From positions 19,290 to 83,289 of the forward strand of contig NZ_JACHON010000012.1 of assembly GCF_014206945.1 (NCBI RefSeq): a stretch of DNA of 64,000 nucleotides, written 5' to 3'. Made by a program: the position numbers and the translations under genes. This DNA comes from Gracilibacillus halotolerans (GTDB taxonomy: Bacteria; Bacillota; Bacilli; Bacillales; Amphibacillaceae). The notes beneath the pieces were generated by a model. The model was not told the DNA's origin and did no database searches. It saw only the letters and a program-made list of their open reading frames with translations. This document shows positions 53,900 to 63,402 of this stretch, one piece after another. Numbering within the stretch: the first letter of the stretch is position 1; every line of letters begins with the position of its first letter.

Positions 53900-53933
53900 A
53901 TATTTATTTAATTGTGGAATTTTCAGTAAATAA

Positions 53934-53962
53934 AATTTATCAGAATAGTCTTACAATGTCAA
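53934..53962 (-). promoter_or_regulatory. Sigma-A promoter of the organosulfur operon
   Basis: TTGACA (53957-53962), 17 bases, TAAATT (53934-53939) on the minus strand, about 35 bases upstream of the S-box aptamer. Confidence 0.85.
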
Positions 53963-54023
53963 CCATTATTTTTGAAAAAGTTTTAGAATTGTTTCTTGAA
54001 GTATCGTATAACCGACCATAGCC

Positions 54024-54644
54024 TTAGATTTTACGTTTAATTCTTCGTATTACTTCTTCATAAAAAGAGATCGGATGAGGAACAAATTTCTCCTTACCAA
54101 CAATCTCATCATAACTTTCTCTGTTACCATATTTATTCATCTTGAATCCTTTTATGTTAAGTGATTCTCGTTCGCCAAACCATAATTGACTGAATTCCTC
54201 AAAATTAGCGAGGACAATACCTGCAACTTCATCCTCTTGAACGCTAAAATCATCTAAATTTTGTGTGCAGTGATATAGATAAACATGCGCGAATTCATTA
54301 TCAATAAATTCGTTTTTTTCTACACTATATTTTATTGTTGTTAATTTTTCTAAATCTGTATAAGAAACTGGTATACCTACTTCTTCTTCAATTTCTCTGA
54401 TACCATCTTCCACTGTTTCGTCATTCGTCAAATGACCAGCGGCTGTAATATCTAAAAGATTTGGGTAGTCTTCCTTATTCTCACTTCGTAGCTGCAAATA
54501 GATATAAACAACATCTTCGATTCGGGTGGTAAACCAGCAATGAAACGTATCATGCCAATAGCCAAATCTGTGAACATCACTACGCGGAGCTACACCTAGT
54601 TCCTTTCTATTCTCGTCAAAAATTTTTAATAATTCATCTGTCAT
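54024..54644 (-). CDS. Nudix hydrolase
   Basis: A 206-residue Nudix protein. The 23-residue Nudix box begins at about 89 (GHLTNDETVEDGIREIEEEV, with G-x5-E-x7-RE-x2-EE-x-G complete). The flanking sequence (PRSDVHRFGYWHDTFHCWF) is of the isopentenyl-diphosphate-isomerase-like Nudix group often found in Bacillaceae; the substrate is unknown. Its 3' end lies next to the organosulfur operon's promoter, on the same strand. Confidence 0.87.
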   Translation of the reverse strand: MTDELLKIFDENRKELGVAPRSDVHRFGYWHDTFHCWFTTRIEDVVYIYLQLRSENKEDYPNLLDITAAGHLTNDETVEDGIREIEEEVGIPVSYTDLEKLTTIKYSVEKNEFIDNEFAHVYLYHCTQNLDDFSVQEDEVAGIVLANFEEFSQLWFGERESLNIKGFKMNKYGNRESYDEIVGKEKFVPHPISFYEEVIRRIKRKI

Positions 54645-54714
54645 CTATGTACCCCTTATTTTATAGATCTTACGTTCATTATAGTATAGACTACTTACTT
54701 CAGTTCGACATATG

Positions 54715-54748
54715 AAAAGGCACTCCTTCTTTTGGGAAGAGAGCACCT
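54715..54748 (-). terminator. Terminator of the DUF2200 gene
   Basis: Imperfect stem GGTGCTCTCTT / AGAAGGAGTGCC with G-U pairs, followed by TTTTCATATG on the minus strand. Confidence 0.65.
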
Positions 54749-54765
54749 AATTGATTGTATCCGAA

Positions 54766-55116
54766 TTATTTACGTAAGATTTTTTCCATAGCTTTACCTT
54801 TTGCTAATTCATCAATTAACTTATCTAAATAACGAATTTCCTGCATTAATGGTTCTTCAATCTCTTCAACTCGAACACCACAAATAACACCTTTGATTAA
54901 AGAACGAGAAGGATTCATTTGCGGAGCCTGTGCAAAAAATGTCTCAAAATCGATTTGTTTTTCTAACACTTCTTCTAACTCATCCTGGCTATATCCTGTC
55001 AGCCAACGAAGGATTTCGTCTACTTCTTCCTTTGTTCGCCCTTTTTTCTCTGCTTTATTAACGTAATGAGGATAAACACTAGCAAAACTCATTGTATATA
55101 TTTTATGTTTCGTCAT
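54766..55116 (-). CDS. DUF2200 family protein
   Basis: A 116-residue soluble protein of DUF2200, recognisable from [36 protein letters not shown] and [20 protein letters not shown]. No activity is established. It lies 30 bases downstream of the tRNA-dihydrouridine synthase gene on the same strand and is probably co-transcribed. Confidence 0.88.
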   Translation of the reverse strand: MTKHKIYTMSFASVYPHYVNKAEKKGRTKEEVDEILRWLTGYSQDELEEVLEKQIDFETFFAQAPQMNPSRSLIKGVICGVRVEEIEEPLMQEIRYLDKLIDELAKGKAMEKILRK

Positions 55117-55146
55117 TATTCACCCTACTTTCATTCCTAAACTACC

Positions 55147-56127
55147 TTATTCAGCCATAACATCTGCATTTTCACGCTCGAAAGCTGCCAGCAATTGACG
55201 CACATCATCTGTCGACTCTGTATCCATTAATTCGTTTCGCAGTCCACCCGCACCACGAAAACCACGAACATAGATTTTAAAGAAGCGACGCAGCGGTTTA
55301 AATAGACGAGGTTCGACAGCTGAATATTTATCAAACAAATCCAAATGTAATCTTAATAAATCAAGCATTTCTTTGCTCGTATGTTCTTTTGCTTCTTTTT
55401 CAAACGCAAATGGATTTGTAAAAACTCCTCGTCCAATCATAATACCATCAACACCATATTTTTCTACAAGCTCCAAACCAGTTTGTCTATCTGGTATGTC
55501 ACCATTAATGGTTAATAAAGTTTGTGGTGCAATTTCATCCCGAAGTGCTTTAATTTCCGGGATTAATTCCCAATGCGCAGGCACTTGACTCATTTCTTTT
55601 TTCGTACGTAAGTGAATGGATAAATTCACAATGTCTTGCTTTAATATGTGTGTTAACCAATCTCTCCATTCCTCAACTTTTGTGTAGCCGAGTCTTGTCT
55701 TTACACTAACAGGTAGTCCTCCTGCTTTTGCGGCTTGAATTAGTTCGGCTGCAACTTCTGGCCGACGGATAAGTCCACACCCTTTTCCATTACCTGCCAC
55801 GTTTGCTACTGGACACCCCATATTGATATCAACGCCTTTAAAGCCTCTTTCCGCCATTCCAATGCTCATTTCTCGAAAATGTTCCGGCTTGTCTCCCCAT
55901 ATATGAGCAACTATCGGTTGTTCATCCTCTGTAAACGTTAAGCGTCCACGCACACTAAAACTTGCTTCTGGATGACAATAGCTCTCTGAGTTGGTGAATT
56001 CAGTAAAGAACACATCTGGTCTTCCTGCCTCGCTTACTACGTGACGAAATACTACATCCGTAACATCTTCCATTGGTGCTAATATAAAAAATGGCCGTGG
56101 TAAATCATGCCAAAAATTGTCTGTCAT
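55147..56127 (-). CDS. tRNA-dihydrouridine synthase
   Basis: FMN-dependent enzyme reducing uridines in the tRNA D-loop. TIM-barrel domain from [15 protein letters not shown], the signature [20 protein letters not shown] with the catalytic Cys (GKGCG), [14 protein letters not shown] and [18 protein letters not shown], then a helical C-terminal domain. About 326 residues. The start is uncertain: ATG 56127 opens the conserved sequence but the GAGAGG is far upstream; TTG 56139 is too near to it. The motif set is close to, but not identical with, the classical Bacillus DusB, so it is likely a second paralogue. Confidence 0.87.
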   Translation of the reverse strand: MTDNFWHDLPRPFFILAPMEDVTDVVFRHVVSEAGRPDVFFTEFTNSESYCHPEASFSVRGRLTFTEDEQPIVAHIWGDKPEHFREMSIGMAERGFKGVDINMGCPVANVAGNGKGCGLIRRPEVAAELIQAAKAGGLPVSVKTRLGYTKVEEWRDWLTHILKQDIVNLSIHLRTKKEMSQVPAHWELIPEIKALRDEIAPQTLLTINGDIPDRQTGLELVEKYGVDGIMIGRGVFTNPFAFEKEAKEHTSKEMLDLLRLHLDLFDKYSAVEPRLFKPLRRFFKIYVRGFRGAGGLRNELMDTESTDDVRQLLAAFERENADVMAE

Positions 56128-56352
56128 TTTGATACTCAATCCTCTCGTTATGGTAACCTTAGAACGTTACTATTATAACACGTTCCTGTCATTGCTACTT
56201 TTATCTTATATCAGCAACAGTGGATTTTTTCAAATGAAGAGGAATGGTTGATTCCGTAGTTTGCGTTAAATTTCCCCAATATTAATTAGGCATTCACACA
56301 ATAGGCTGACTTGAATATTGTATTAAGGACTTTATTTTAGGGGGAAAAGCGT

Positions 56353-56859
56353 ATGGATAAAATGAAAACACCAGCAACTCAACGTCACTTAGCTTGGCAC
56401 GAAACACTAGAATTACACGAATTGGTTGTCTTTCAATCGGTTGGTTTGATGAAATTAAAACAAACTCATCCAAAAATTAAAGATCCTACATTAAAAGTTA
56501 TTTATCAACAAGCAATTACCGCATTGAGCAAGAATATCGAAGAGCTACTTAGGTTCTACTCCATTGCAGCACACCCAGATCGAGACATAGAAGATCGGCA
56601 AGATAATTTACCTTTTTATGCGGGTGACCTTTTAAGCCTGACTAAAACATCGATTCGAAACTACGCCATTGCAATAACAGAAACAGCTACACCTCAACTT
56701 AGAGATGTATTGAAAAAGCAGTTGATGGCAGCTATCGACTTACATGCGACGGTGTATAATTATATGTACCAAAATAGTTTGTATCCTTCCTATGATTTAA
56801 ATCGCTTATTAAAAAACGATATGAATTTAGCTGCAAAAGCTTTATCTGCACCTTATTAG
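56353..56859 (+). CDS. CotF-like spore coat protein
   Basis: A 168-residue all-helical protein of the Coat_F family (ferritin-like helical bundle): [60 protein letters not shown] and [16 protein letters not shown]. Such proteins are incorporated into the spore coat in the mother cell. Start ATG after AGGGGGAAAAG. Single gene. Confidence 0.83.
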   Translation: MDKMKTPATQRHLAWHETLELHELVVFQSVGLMKLKQTHPKIKDPTLKVIYQQAITALSKNIEELLRFYSIAAHPDRDIEDRQDNLPFYAGDLLSLTKTSIRNYAIAITETATPQLRDVLKKQLMAAIDLHATVYNYMYQNSLYPSYDLNRLLKNDMNLAAKALSAPY

Positions 56860-56860
56860 A

Positions 56861-56890
56861 GACTGGATTTTATCTAGTTTCTTTTTTATT
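56861..56890 (+). terminator. Terminator of the cotF-like gene
   Basis: Hairpin ACTGGA/TCTAGT with a five-base loop and TTCTTTTTTATTTT after it. A second weak repeat, GGAAGGC/GCCTTCC (56927-56961), separates it from the convergent holin-like gene. Confidence 0.75.
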
Positions 56891-56974
56891 TTATCCACCG
56901 CTTCCCTTATCATACAATTCTAATTGGGAAGGCACCTACATTCACAAACTAGACGCCTTCCTTTTATCTTTATA

Positions 56975-57376
56975 TTATAATTTTTTATTCCCTTTCCCTT
57001 TTAAGGCTTCTACTGCATTCATTAATATTCGAGGAATTGGAATACCTATACGACCAGCATTTTCAATGATACTCAACAATTCATTCGCTAAATAAAAGAA
57101 AATCACAGTATCTCTAAACATATTTGTTTGTCCACCAAGAGCTACATCTACTAAATGAGCTACACCTACAATAAGAAAAATTACTACTTTTTTTGCGATA
57201 CCTTTCCAGCCAACCTGACTACTTAATTTACCTTGTATGCCAGAAGCAATCAGACCTGTTATATAATCTATAACTACGAATGCTAATAAAATATTTAACA
57301 ACGCTGGCCACCCCCCAAATAGAAAGCTAGTAATCGCACCTCCTATTCCTACAATACCTTGAATTACTTTATCCAT
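56975..57376 (-). CDS. Phage-holin-family (Phage_holin_4_1 / TcdE-like) membrane protein
   Basis: A 133-residue protein with about three membrane helices (VGIGGAITSFLFGGWPALLN, LAFVVIDYITGLIAS, VVIFLIVGVAHLVDVAL) and a basic C-terminal tail (KGKGNKKL). It belongs to the holin_4_1 family that includes prophage holins, TcdE and several sporulation-associated Bacillus proteins. No endolysin or phage gene is nearby, so a phage lysis role is doubtful. RBS GAGAGGTGAGGC. Confidence 0.8.
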   Translation of the reverse strand: MDKVIQGIVGIGGAITSFLFGGWPALLNILLAFVVIDYITGLIASGIQGKLSSQVGWKGIAKKVVIFLIVGVAHLVDVALGGQTNMFRDTVIFFYLANELLSIIENAGRIGIPIPRILMNAVEALKGKGNKKL

Positions 57377-57704
57377 AAGAGCCTCACCTCTCTCTTTAGA
57401 GAATAAAAAAAGAGATTCTGAAGGTGTTTATTATTTTTTCTGAACATCATTGGATACTACTTTTTAAGTGACCATTTCATTTTTCATCTAGCTTGGACTA
57501 TATTTTTCCTGACCAGCAGAATTATTTCTTACATTCTCTATTTATCTTTATTATCCATTATATTCAGTTTATGAATAGTGTGTGGTCAAGTATTAAAAAT
57601 AGATGATAAATAGACGAGCAGTGATTTGAAAGAGAATTTTTGATGAGAGGTAGATATTTATGGGAGGAAATTTTGATGTATGTATAGAAGAATCTTTTTA
57701 AATC
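57377..57704. other. Gap with no recognised gene
   Basis: Upstream region of the holin-like gene. Only AT-rich sequence and very short frames were seen; a minus-strand open frame running through 57564-57782 crosses the reductase terminator and is not believed. Confidence 0.5.
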
Positions 57705-57772
57705 AAAAAACAATAAGCTCCCTAGTAGTAACAGATTTTCGAAAAATCCCATTACTTCGAGGGAGCGTATTG
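57705..57772 (-). terminator. Terminator of the flavin reductase gene
   Basis: Long hairpin: outer CAATA/TATTG and GCTCCCT/AGGGAGC, inner ATTTTTCGAAAAT, followed on the minus strand by six T. Confidence 0.9.
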
Positions 57773-57800
57773 TAAAATTCATTTTAAATTATATGACTAC

Positions 57801-58517
57801 TTAGACTGTGAGATTCTCCTTAAAGAAGTTGCTTAATTGGTTTTCGCGTTTATCAAGCATTATTTGTTCAGGCTTGATGCCTAGCTCCTGCAAGACTTCT
57901 ATATTCTCTACAAGAAATTCGTCACTCCCAACGATATAGAAAAGCCCTTCCTTATCTTGTGCAAGGCTTTTTACTTCTTCGTAATAATCTTTACGATTAT
58001 CAACGAACTCAGCTGTGAAATTCTTTTCAGCAACGGTTTTAAAAATATCAGGGAATAAGAAGTCTCTGGTCGAATCAACATTCAAGGAATGAATTTGCTT
58101 CACGTTATCTGCTTGCTCTAAATAATCGAGTACGAGCGGTCTAAACGTTGCTAGGCCGACACCCGATGAAAGTAAGTAAACATTTTTACCCTCTCTTTTT
58201 AGAGGAACATTCGAGTGAGTTTTAAAGATCGCTACCTCATCACCGACATCCAGATTTCTTAAGACCGTTTTAAATTCGGAGCACTTTTCTCTAATTCGTG
58301 TTGTAATACCGATTGTATTTTCGTATGGCATCGTAGAAATGGACATATGGCGAACTAGGCTACGATTTGGTTTATCCCCTGCATTGAAACCTTTTAATCC
58401 TAAATGAGTATGTGATCCTTCTTCCCAAGTGAAATCCTCAGGACAGTCTAGGAAATATGTTTTTATTTCGGACGTTTCTTCTACTATCTTGTTTATTTTC
58501 GTCCAGTATATTTTCAT
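57801..58517 (-). CDS. FAD-binding ferredoxin-reductase-type oxidoreductase
   Basis: A 238-residue NAD(P)H-dependent flavin reductase. N-terminal FAD-binding barrel (about 1-100) with RHMSISTMPYENTIGITTRI as the FAD-contacting R-x-x-S-I-S segment; C-terminal nucleotide domain (about 105-238) starting NVYLLSSGVGLATFRPLVLD and ending with the flexible FFKENL tail. It has no iron-sulfur or globin domain. A Fur-box-like sequence 47 bases upstream suggests iron-starvation induction, so it may act as a ferric-chelate or siderophore reductase. RBS AAGGAGAG before ATG 58517. Confidence 0.85.
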   Translation of the reverse strand: MKIYWTKINKIVEETSEIKTYFLDCPEDFTWEEGSHTHLGLKGFNAGDKPNRSLVRHMSISTMPYENTIGITTRIREKCSEFKTVLRNLDVGDEVAIFKTHSNVPLKREGKNVYLLSSGVGLATFRPLVLDYLEQADNVKQIHSLNVDSTRDFLFPDIFKTVAEKNFTAEFVDNRKDYYEEVKSLAQDKEGLFYIVGSDEFLVENIEVLQELGIKPEQIMLDKRENQLSNFFKENLTV

Positions 58518-58563
58518 TAAATACTCTCCTTCATACATTCGTTATTTACAAGTATACCATAAT

Positions 58564-58578
58564 TGATAACAATTCTCA
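58564..58578. promoter_or_regulatory. Putative Fur box
   Basis: TGATAACAATTCTCA matches 13 of 15 positions of the B. subtilis Fur 7-1-7 core TGATAATNATTATCA, with TT/AA extending the symmetry. It is 47 bases upstream of the flavin reductase start and 82 upstream of gerA; the reductase is the likelier target. Confidence 0.65.
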
Positions 58579-58659
58579 ATTAAACTTGTATGAATGTATG
58601 AAAGTTGCAAAACTCCATATACTAGCGAACGTAACTATAAGTATTGGTGGGTACATACT

Positions 58660-60233
58660 ATGTCTTTCTTCAAAAAAAATAAGAGAATCTCAAGAACACG
58701 TAAGAAAAACCAAACTAGTAACTTAAATAGAACACAAGAAGATAAGAAAGAAGTTCTAATAGGTTCTAATATGGAAGAGACGATTAGTGACGTGAAACAG
58801 ATTTTTAAGGAAGACAAGGATTTCATGGAGAGAAGACTTCTTATTAATGGAAAAACTCCAGCAGTTCTATTGTTCCTGACAACATTAGTAGATGGTGATA
58901 AAGTAGCTCGAGAAATTATTAAACCTTTACAACAAGCGTCTATTTCTAATGATACTTCTATACCGATAGAGCTATATTTAACCAACAATATACTTCCTGA
59001 TACAAATACCACAATAATCAAAGATCAAGCAACATTAGTAGATGGAATTCTTCGAGGCAAAACAGTTTTATTAGTTAATGGTATGGAAGTAGCTTTAGGT
59101 ATGGCTACCTACAAGCCAGAAAAACGAAGTATAGAACAACCAGAAGCTGAAAGAGCAGTTCGTGGGCCGAGAGATGGATTCATTGAACAAATTCATAGCA
59201 ACATTGCTTTATTACGTAATCGACTTCCTGTTTCAGAGTTTCGAATCAAAGCTTTAGAAATCGGTGAGAAAACAAAGACAGCTGTTTCTGTTTGTTACTT
59301 AGAAAATATCGCAAATGAGGATTTAGTAGCTGAAGTTACTAAAAGAATAGAAGATATTAAGTTAGATCGTATTTTGGATTCGGGATACGTTGAAGAACTG
59401 ATTCAGGACAATCCACGTTCTCCTTTCCCACAAATACAGGTTACAGAACGTCCAGATAAAGCCGTTGGAAATATTCTTGAAGGAAGAGTAATAGTCCTAG
59501 TCGATGGCTCTCCGATCGCTCTTATTGCTCCGGCAACGTTCAATATGTTTTATCATGCAAGTGAGGATTACAATCAGAATCCCATTATTTCTAGTGCTAT
59601 CCGGATCATAAGATATTTGGCACTAGTATTCTCTCTTACGATTTCTTCCTTGTATTTAACGGTGCTCTCTTTCCATCCCGAGATGATTCCTACTCAATTT
59701 TTGGTAGCTGCTTCTAGTGGAAGGGCCGGGGTGCCATTTCCTGTTGTGATAGAGGTTATTTTAATGGAGATAGCTATGGAGATACTTCGAGAAGCAACAA
59801 TTCGAATGCCTCAACAAGTCGGTGGGGCCTTATCAATAGTTGGTGTGTTGGTCATTGGAGAAGCAGCAGTATCAGCAGGATTTGTTAGTCCTATTACTGT
59901 AGTTATTATTGCACTAGCCACGATTGGTTCCTTTGTAACACCGTCGTATAACGCGACCGTGACTTTTCGTTGTTGAAATTTCCTTTAATCCTTCTTTCTG
60001 GAATCTTTGGCTTGCTTGGCTTAGCAACTGGACTTCTGTTCATCACGAATCATATGCTATCTCTGCGTTCGTTTGGCCTTCCTTATTTTATTCCTGTGAC
60101 TCCCTGGATTAAAGAAGGATGGAAGGATACGATTATCCGCTTACCTTTACGATTGCTAACAAGCAGACCCCTTGAGCTAAAACCTAAGGATAAAATACGG
60201 TATTTTAGGCAAGCTATTGGAAAAAATAACTAG
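58660..60233 (+). pseudogene. gerA: Spore germinant receptor A subunit, frameshifted near the 3' end
   Basis: GerA-family membrane protein. The first frame runs from ATG 58660 (GGTGGG nine bases upstream) through the N-terminal domain and membrane helices to the family signature MPQQVGGALSIVGVLVIGEA and stops with TFRC at a TGA near 59974. The conserved continuation (LLKFPLILLSGIFGLLGLAT ... LELKPKDKIRYFR) is intact in the next frame to 60233. One missing T in the CGTTGTTG stretch at about 59970 accounts for the break; the restored product would have about 524 residues, normal for the family. It could be a true mutation or a homopolymer error. Confidence 0.85.
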
Positions 60234-61074
60234 TTTCGTTATCGCAACTGTGTTTCTAGTTTTTATCGGTTTAGAGGCGAGGCATTACGCTGAAACTATA
60301 CAAGGTTCTGTCTTACCGAACACACCTATTCATGCTTCAATCATATTAATTCTTTTGTTATGCTTATCTACCAGTTTCCAGCGAGTAGATACTTTTGCGT
60401 ATATTCATTTTTTCTATACACCGTTTATTCTATCACCTATTTTAGTCATCTTAATTCCCTCGTTCCAAGATATGAGATTATACAATTTCACCCCGATTCT
60501 TGGTAACCATCCAACATGGGGAGGATTCATGAAAGGAGCAGTTGTTGTTGCGCAAGCAATTGGAAACATCCTTGTCATAACAATGATAATCCCTTTCATG
60601 CAAAAACCTAAAAAAGCAATTAAGGGAGCTCTATGGGGATTGTTGGTTGGAGGCTTAGTTGTGATTTCTCTTACCACTGTTACGGTAGGAGTGTTTGGAG
60701 AAAATGAGGTTAAAAATATGTACTGGCCATTTTTAAATCTAGGACGTATGGTTAATATTCCTGCAGATGTTTTGTCTAGAATAGATGCTATTCTTATCAT
60801 TTCTTGGATTTATGGGGTATTTACTACTCTCCTTTCCTATTATTTTTTTATGGTAAGAGGATTTAGCGAGGTGTTTCAAGTCGAGCATTACCGGAAGATA
60901 TCTATATTGGCCGCCCCTATTATTTACCTTATTTCCATATTACCTGATGATATCTACACGATGTATGATTACATACTTTGGTTTTCAAGGTACGGTATTG
61001 TTCCCCTACTGGCATATCCGTACATTCTTCTTCTCATCGCGGTTATTCGTAAGAAAAAGGGAGCTATTACATGA
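60217..61074 (+). pseudogene. gerB: Spore germinant receptor B subunit, N-terminally truncated
   Basis: APC-type GerB permease-like subunit, but only 285 residues against the usual ~365. The missing part is the first two to three helices: the frame enters the family sequence at YGILGKLLEKITSFVIATVF, which normally lies about 75 residues in. The TTG at 60217 has no ribosome binding site and the frame is merged with the end of gerA. An internal deletion of roughly 220 bases fusing the gerA tail to the interior of gerB (near 60197) explains this. The rest, through YIHFFYTPFILSPILVILIP and SRYGIVPLLAYPYILLLIAV, is undamaged. Confidence 0.8.
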
Positions 61075-62270
61075 AAAAAATTACATTTCTAGCTTTATTC
61101 ATAGTGTTTCTAACAGGTTGTTGGGATCAATACGAATTAGAAGATCGTGCAAACATTTTGGGGATTGCGATTGATGTAGCGGATGAAGAAGATATGGAGG
61201 ACGTTACTCCTGTCACACACAAAAAAGGGGAATTTCCAGATACGGATGAGAAGGAACTAATTAAAGTAACTGCACAAATTGCACTCCCTGGTAAAATAAA
61301 GCTCGGTCCAGAGGGTGGGGAAGGAGAAAGCTCTTCTAAAAATGCATGGACAATTGAAACGGTGGGCTATACGGTGAATGATACGATGGCAAACTTACAA
61401 CAGCAATTAGCAGAAAGACTGTATTTAGGTCATGTTCAAATTATCATCATATCTGAAGAAATTGCAAAAAAAGATTTATCCGAAATTAATGATTTCTTTA
61501 GACGGAATCCAGAGGTAAGGAGAACCTCGTGGATGGTAGTGAATGAAGGAGATGCAAAAAAAGTATTAGAAGCATCACCACCTGTAGAGACAGTACCATC
61601 TTTGTATCTGTCTGAAACTTTAAATAATGCGGTACGATTCGGTAAATTACCACCCGAATACTTAGGGAAATTTTGGATCGATCTAACAACAGATGGCATC
61701 GACGCAGCACTTCCTTCTGTTAAAGTAAAAGATAATGACCGTATTTTAGTAGATGGTATGTCATATTTTCATGGAAATAGTATGGCAGGGAAATTTTCAC
61801 CAGTAGAAGTTGGCATTTATATGTCTATGAAGGACAGATCACCAGGGGGATATACCTATGCTGTAAAGCTCCCAGATGAAGAGGGGGTATATATGGTGAA
61901 ACCAGAAAGCAAAAAAGGGGGTATTAGTGTAAAAGTAGTAGACGGTAAGCCGATTGCTGAGCTTCATATGGAGGTGAATGCAGCAATTGAGGAAGAAACT
62001 AAAGTGAAAAACTTGGATAAACATAAGGTAGAGGATGTAGAGAAAGAAGCAGAAAAGAAGGCAAAAGATTTAGGGGAACAATTAATTAAAAAATTACAAG
62101 ACGAGGAATCGGATATATTTGGACTAGGTGCCAAAATTCGCTCAAAACACAGAAATTATTGGAATGAACAGATACAAACAATAGAGAAATGGAGAGAAGT
62201 ATATAAAGATATGGATATTACGGTTGATTTTACTGTAAATATTAAAAGAACAGGAATGGAGTGGGAGTAA
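61071..62270 (+). CDS. gerC: Spore germinant receptor C subunit (GerC lipoprotein)
   Basis: A 399-residue lipoprotein of the Ger(x)C family, apparently intact. Signal and lipobox LFIVFLTGC (Cys about 17) followed by the family hallmark WDQYELEDRANILGIAIDV, and three domains to the end (VDGMSYFHGNSMAGKFSPVE, a Lys/Glu-rich coiled helix about 305-345, GAKIRSKHRNYWNEQIQTIE). Overlaps gerB by four bases. GerC sits on the inner spore membrane as part of the A-B-C receptor; with A and B damaged it may have no partner from this operon. Confidence 0.9.
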   Translation: MKKITFLALFIVFLTGCWDQYELEDRANILGIAIDVADEEDMEDVTPVTHKKGEFPDTDEKELIKVTAQIALPGKIKLGPEGGEGESSSKNAWTIETVGYTVNDTMANLQQQLAERLYLGHVQIIIISEEIAKKDLSEINDFFRRNPEVRRTSWMVVNEGDAKKVLEASPPVETVPSLYLSETLNNAVRFGKLPPEYLGKFWIDLTTDGIDAALPSVKVKDNDRILVDGMSYFHGNSMAGKFSPVEVGIYMSMKDRSPGGYTYAVKLPDEEGVYMVKPESKKGGISVKVVDGKPIAELHMEVNAAIEEETKVKNLDKHKVEDVEKEAEKKAKDLGEQLIKKLQDEESDIFGLGAKIRSKHRNYWNEQIQTIEKWREVYKDMDITVDFTVNIKRTGMEWE

Positions 62271-62292
62271 AGTAACTTGCAAGATAACATTC

Positions 62293-62339
62293 AGCCCTAT
62301 AAACTTAAGCCTTCAAATGGCTCATTTGCTTATAGGGCT
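62293..62339. terminator. Terminator after gerC (bidirectional)
   Basis: Perfect 10-bp stem AGCCCTATAA/TTATAGGGCT with an inner AAGCC/GGCTC hairpin, 22 bases after the gerC stop and convergent with the epimerase gene. Confidence 0.75.
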
Positions 62340-62420
62340 ACTATTTTCTATAAATCACAGTCGCAGGCTTTATTACTAGAAGAAGGCTCGAGGAATTGAT
62401 TTGTTAAGATGTAATTCGAA

Positions 62421-63323
62421 CTATTTCAATAAATCTTTTAAAGCCAAATCAAGTTTTGGATATAAGAACTCAAATTTGTTTTCTAACAGTACGAATGGTA
62501 CGACTTTTTGTCCCTCAAGCACGAGTTTGCTCTTTTCTCCAAGTGCTAATCTCATTGCGAATGATGGCACAGGAAACCAATGTGGTCGTCCTAATACAGT
62601 GCCGATTGTTTTACCGAAGGCTTTCATTCTTACTGGAGAAGGAGCAGTTACATTAATAGGACCGTGCATACCATTGTTTTTAATAACAAAAGATATAGCT
62701 CGGACAACATCCTCTACATGAATCCAAGAAACCCACTGTTTACCTGAGCCGATTGTGCCACCAGCGAGTAATTTATATGGCAAGGTCATTAATGGTAAGG
62801 CACCACCTTCCTTACCAAGTACTACACCGAATCTCATAAAGGTAGTACGAATGTTATACTTGTCACTTAGTTGTTCCGCTTTTCTTTCCCACTCTAGTAC
62901 CGTTCTACCAAGAAAGTCATTCGGTTTAACTTTTGATGCTTCCGTATAAGTAGCTTCTAGAGATACAGGATATATCCCAATTGCGCTAGCGTTCATAAAT
63001 ATAGAAGGCTTATGAGGTAATCGCTCTACTATTCTTATTAACTCATCTGTAGCGATCATCCTACTTTGAACGATTTTCTCTTTATGTTTTTCTGTCCATC
63101 TTCCATCGTTAATGGAGACACCTGCTAAGTTAATAATCGCATCGATGTTTTCTAATTCCTTCTCTGGTGTTGTTCCTTCACTAAGCCATCTTACATACGT
63201 GATACCTTCAGATTTATCTCTTTCTTTTCTAGTGAGAATAATAACTTTATGTCCTTCTTTGACGAGAAGGTTAGATAACTTTTCCCCAATAAAGCCTGAG
63301 CCACCCGCGATGACAATTCGCAT
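62421..63323 (-). CDS. TIGR01777-family epimerase/SDR protein, YfhF-like
   Basis: A 300-residue NAD(P)-dependent extended short-chain dehydrogenase of the TIGR01777 family (B. subtilis YfhF, E. coli YfcH). Rossmann motif GGSGFIGEKL at residues 7-16, INLAGVSINDGRWTEKHKE, ASAIGIYP in the active-site strand, SWIHVEDVVRAI and the C-terminal DUF1731-like part (PHWFPVPSFAMRLALGEKS). Substrate not known. Convergent with the ger operon. Confidence 0.9.
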   Translation of the reverse strand: MRIVIAGGSGFIGEKLSNLLVKEGHKVIILTRKERDKSEGITYVRWLSEGTTPEKELENIDAIINLAGVSINDGRWTEKHKEKIVQSRMIATDELIRIVERLPHKPSIFMNASAIGIYPVSLEATYTEASKVKPNDFLGRTVLEWERKAEQLSDKYNIRTTFMRFGVVLGKEGGALPLMTLPYKLLAGGTIGSGKQWVSWIHVEDVVRAISFVIKNNGMHGPINVTAPSPVRMKAFGKTIGTVLGRPHWFPVPSFAMRLALGEKSKLVLEGQKVVPFVLLENKFEFLYPKLDLALKDLLK

Positions 63324-63402
63324 TCTTTCACCCCAATTAAAAATTCATGATTAGTAGTCTATGTGAATGCAAGGCTGAACTAATTAAACTTACATTTCCC
63401 TA

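Noticed and set aside
56975..57376. Prophage remnant suggested by the holin-family gene
   Set aside because: No endolysin, integrase, structural gene or att repeat is present; holin_4_1 proteins also occur as ordinary chromosomal genes in spore formers.
57564..57782. 72-codon minus-strand open frame downstream of the flavin reductase
   Set aside because: It reads through the reductase's terminator hairpin and T-run and has no ribosome binding site.
60414..60800. 128-codon minus-strand open frame
   Set aside because: It lies wholly inside gerB on the opposite strand and is the complement of hydrophobic coding sequence.
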